A stretch of 64,000 bases of DNA from Homarus americanus (Eukaryota > Arthropoda > Malacostraca > Decapoda > Nephropidae). The stretch lies in contig NW_024729698.1 of the NCBI RefSeq assembly GCF_018991925.1, positions 92,501 to 156,500 on the forward strand, given 5' to 3'. The position numbers and the translations under genes were made by a program. The notes under the pieces were generated by a model. That model searched no databases, was not told the DNA's origin, and was given only the letters and a program-made list of their open reading frames with translations. Positions 60,956-64,000 of the stretch are shown one piece after another. Position 1 is the stretch's first letter, and every line of letters begins with the position of its first letter.

Positions 60956-61375
60956 CTAAGCATATATGAGTACTGAGACAAAACTGATCCAATTAATCTG
61001 TGGAATACTGACAATGCCATCTCGGTCAGGGAAATACCTTGATGTTACCTGTCAACCTGTGTAATTAACTCTCCTCTTACTCTTATCTGTATTTAACCCT
61101 CCTCTAATTCTTATGTGTGATTAATTATTCCCTAATTCTTATTTGCATTTAACTATTTCCTAACTCCCGCGTGCAATTTATTGAACTTCACTTCTAAATT
61201 AACTTTTTCCGGGTAACTGAATTCTATCTAGCCGGTCAGTCGGCCAATTAGTCATTCGAAATGATAGATAAACAGTCAGTGAGTGTATCCATCGACTGTT
61301 TATCCATCTAACTAGTTCAACAGTCACCCATCCACTTAACCAATCAACCCTATTCATTAAAAGGATGCGACTCTC
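60956..61375. other. unique stretch
   Basis: Nothing recognised. Confidence 0.5.
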
Positions 61376-61690
61376 TACCATCCATCCATCCAAACCCTCA
61401 ACCAGACGACCAGATAACCATAAAATTGTCAATCATTCAACCATAAAACCCCACAACGAGGGAAATCAGACAACCATACCCACAGTCACCCAAAACCAAG
61501 ACTACCAGCCAACAGGGTCAACCATACCCACTGTCACACTAAGACTACCAACCAACCAGTCAACCATAATTACTTTCACCCACAACCAACAGACTACCTA
61601 CCAACCAGTCAACCATACTTACCTTCACCCACAACCAACAGACTACCAGCTAACCAGTGAACCAAGCATTCAACCAGTGAACCAAGCAGA
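61376..61690. repeat. ~47-bp CCAACCAGTCAACCATA minisatellite
   Basis: Degenerate units with accaaccagtcaaccata and ttcacccacaaccaacagac. Confidence 0.85.
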
Positions 61691-61788
61691 CAGTACCCAA
61701 CAGACATTGGGGATAGGTGGTGCTGGGATAGGCAGGGGCCGCGTGGACGATGCTCATGAATAATACCAACACAACCGTCATGGAGGGT

Positions 61789-61958
61789 GTGTGTGTGTGT
61801 GTGCGCGCGTGTGTATGTGTGTGTGTGTGTGTATGTGTGGTTCTCTTCCCCCATTTTTTGTCAGCTGAGGATACAGTAATTAGTTTTTTCCTCGGTACGT
61901 GTGTGAATGGTTTGAGTATTCAGCACATGCAGTCTGCTTTGTCAGGAGGACCCCAGGG

Positions 61959-61991
<33 letters not shown>
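61789..61991. repeat. (GT)n and (CT)n tracts
   Basis: GT/GC units at about 61789-61840 and CT units 61962-61991, with unique sequence between them. Confidence 0.92.
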
Positions 61992-61992
<1 letters not shown>

Positions 61993-62486
61993 TCACCCAG
62001 GTCCTGACGGGCCGCGCGGGTATGCCTTTGTAAACACGAATGGAGTCATGATTTTTTTTTATTGATATGGAGATGAAATGAGCGGCCAATGTACCAGAAG
62101 CGTCTTTAACGGGGTGGAACGTGAAGTGAAAATCTCGTAATCTCTCGCTAATATCTCCGGATTTCTGGTTAATGATTCTCAAGGTCTAATAATCTTTTTA
62201 TTTTTACAGTATCTAACTTTTATATTTTCTCATATCTATAAATGTATCCGCATAACACACACCAAAAGACACGAATATATATTTATATCTGTCTGTTTGT
62301 CAGTCTGTCAGTCTGTTTCAGATTTTGCGCCTGTCTTTCCGTGTGTCTATCACTTTATTTAAAAACAAAATATTCGTATTTCCAAGAATATCATTACTAT
62401 TTTCATTCATATTAATTTTATAATTATTTCTTTTTCACATTGATTAATTATTATTAGAAAAACATAGTGCTTAATATATCAGTAAG
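61992..62486. other. AT-rich unique stretch
   Basis: No gene recognised. Confidence 0.5.
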
Positions 62487-62488
62487 CG

Positions 62489-62551
<63 letters not shown>
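62487..62551. repeat. (GC)n(AC)n tract
   Basis: Five GC units followed by about 27 CA units. Confidence 0.96.
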
Positions 62552-62552
<1 letters not shown>

Positions 62553-62689
62553 GGCGCCCATAAAACATACATTATCACCTTGTCGTCAACACTATGGAAA
62601 TCCCACTGGATCTACCCCGAGCTGACACGTTACTGGGAAATAAAAGACGCAGAAAAATACCCCGATTTCCTGAAGGAGACGCGAGGGAC

Positions 62690-62690
<1 letters not shown>

Positions 62691-62788
<98 letters not shown>

Positions 62789-62960
62789 CACCCCCACACA
62801 CACACCAACCACCCCACACCCACTACCATCTCCCACGCACAGACTGCCACTGCCACCCCCACCACACACACTGCCACCCCACACCACACTGCCACCCCTC
62901 ACACACACTACCACACCCCCACAAACAGACTGCCACCCTACACACACACACACACACAGC
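62691..62960. repeat. (CA)48 and CCACCCCACAC repeat
   Basis: Pure CA at 62691-62787, then degenerate cactgccaccccacacac units to about 62960. Confidence 0.94.
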
Positions 62961-63184
62961 ACACCTGAGGCAAGACACCAAAATAGTTTCCTAAATTACA
63001 ATAACTTAATATAGTCACCTGTTCATTAAGTGATCATATGACCAGGTAAAGTCAGTTCATTAACATCCAAGCATAATAAAAAAATATATATAATTTTTTA
63101 CCGGCTATTAATGAGTTCTTGTCACTATAATTGTCAAAAATATAATAATTACCAGGATATCTATTATCAGCATAAGAATTACTA
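62961..63184. other. AT-rich spacer
   Basis: Nothing recognised. Confidence 0.5.
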
Positions 63185-63515
63185 CCACGAGAACAAGCAC
63201 TAGCACAACAACCACAACACGACAAAAACTACTATACAGCAACAACCACTAACAACAACAACAACCACTAACACAACAACAAACACTAACACGACAACAA
63301 CTACTAAAACAACAACAATCACTAACACAATAACAACCACTAACACAACAACAACTAAAACAACAACAACCACTAAAACAATAACAACCACTAACAAAAC
63401 AACAACCACTAAAACAACAACTACCAAAACAACAACAATCACTAACAACAACCACTACTATAAAAACAACAACTACCATTAACACAACAACAATCACTAA
63501 CACGACACTATAACT
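63185..63515. repeat. ACAACAACCACTAAC minisatellite
   Basis: About 20 units of 13-16 bp (cactaacacaacaacaa). The minus-strand Val/Leu/Cys open frames are repeat-derived. Confidence 0.9.
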
Positions 63516-63762
63516 ATTTAAACAACAAAGGCGACAATTGCCCAGTACTCCAGAGGCAAGACCATTAGGGTGATGTAAAAGAAAACATTCACTTATATTT
63601 ATGTAATGTTAAATACAGTCATTTTAACTCGTAAGAACAGCGGAAGTAATAAAAAAAAAGTTTTCTTCAATTTCTTTACAACTTTTTAGTCCCGGGGAAA
63701 TATTAATTCTGTCGGATTGTTACTTTCCTAATTTAATAGAAGTAAATATGGGTGTGTAATGG
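63516..63762. other. AT-rich spacer
   Basis: Nothing recognised. Confidence 0.5.
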
Positions 63763-63776
63763 GGGGGGGGGGGTAC

Positions 63777-63815
<39 letters not shown>

Positions 63816-63854
63816 GGCAGACAGGCAGGCAGACCATACCAAGCCATACCATAC

Positions 63855-63894
<40 letters not shown>

Positions 63895-63953
63895 TACATA
63901 CATACATACATACATACATACATACATACATACATACATACATACATACATAC
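63763..63953. repeat. G10, (CAGA)n, (CA)n and (CATA)n compound microsatellite
   Basis: G run 63762-63772, CAGA/CAGG units 63776-63832, CA units about 63858-63890, CATA units to 63953. Confidence 0.96.
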
Positions 63954-64000
63954 TGAATTCTGAAGCTTAAGGAATTGTATATTATTTATCTCTATCTTTC

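Overview
This window looks like eukaryotic, non-genic DNA, probably from an arthropod and most likely a decapod crustacean. I base that on runs of TTAGG (the arthropod telomere motif), very dense long (CA)n, (GA)n and minisatellite arrays, and several LINE types, a tRNA-derived SINE and an ISXO2/Merlin-like transposase of kinds I associate with decapod genomes. The species call is inference. I found no intact protein-coding gene, no rRNA or tRNA gene and nothing bacterial (no operons, CRISPR arrays or prophage). Almost every long open frame is a translation of a simple repeat; the rest are broken transposon genes.

Layout. 1-4.7 kb: four minisatellite arrays (31, ~35/36, 24 and 28 bp units). 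4.77-6.7 kb: two 3' ends of one LINE family (plus strand). 6.7-15.9 kb: one minus-strand LINE (family 1: endonuclease, reverse transcriptase, C-terminal C2H2-like finger), cut by a ~0.56 kb LTR-like insert and by a ~5.2 kb insert that carries a 13-bp target-site duplication. 16.5-20.3 kb: minisatellites, a tRNA-derived SINE and a foldback element. 20.6-22.3 kb: a CR1-like LINE abutting a dead ISXO2/Merlin-like transposase; a mariner-like MITE follows at 23.1 kb. 23.4-30.2 kb: large arrays, including a 2.5 kb C-rich one. 30-37.9 kb: microsatellites, tRNA-like remnants, a second SINE copy and three foldback elements. 38-39.4 kb: an internally deleted family-1 LINE. 39.8-42.9 kb: minisatellites. 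45.4-46.4 kb: 3' part of an RNase-H-bearing LINE. 47-50.1 kb: pentamer arrays, including 21 TTAGG units. 50.4-54.0 kb: a LINE linker remnant, then the most complete family-1 LINE with a 46-47 bp fragment of another LINE inside it. 55.4-64 kb: minisatellites, an RNase-H-type LINE 3' end on the minus strand, and more microsatellites.

How the parts relate. The window is a stratigraphy of retrotransposon insertions mixed with repeat expansion. Family-1 LINE copies end in (TAG)n(TG)n and most LINE breakpoints coincide with (CA)n/(TG)n tracts, so LINE tails probably seeded part of the microsatellite load. A family of foldback elements carries TTAGG-like cores between ~65-bp inverted arms. None of the transposon genes looks able to make a working protein: each has stops, frameshifts, truncation or a lost catalytic residue.
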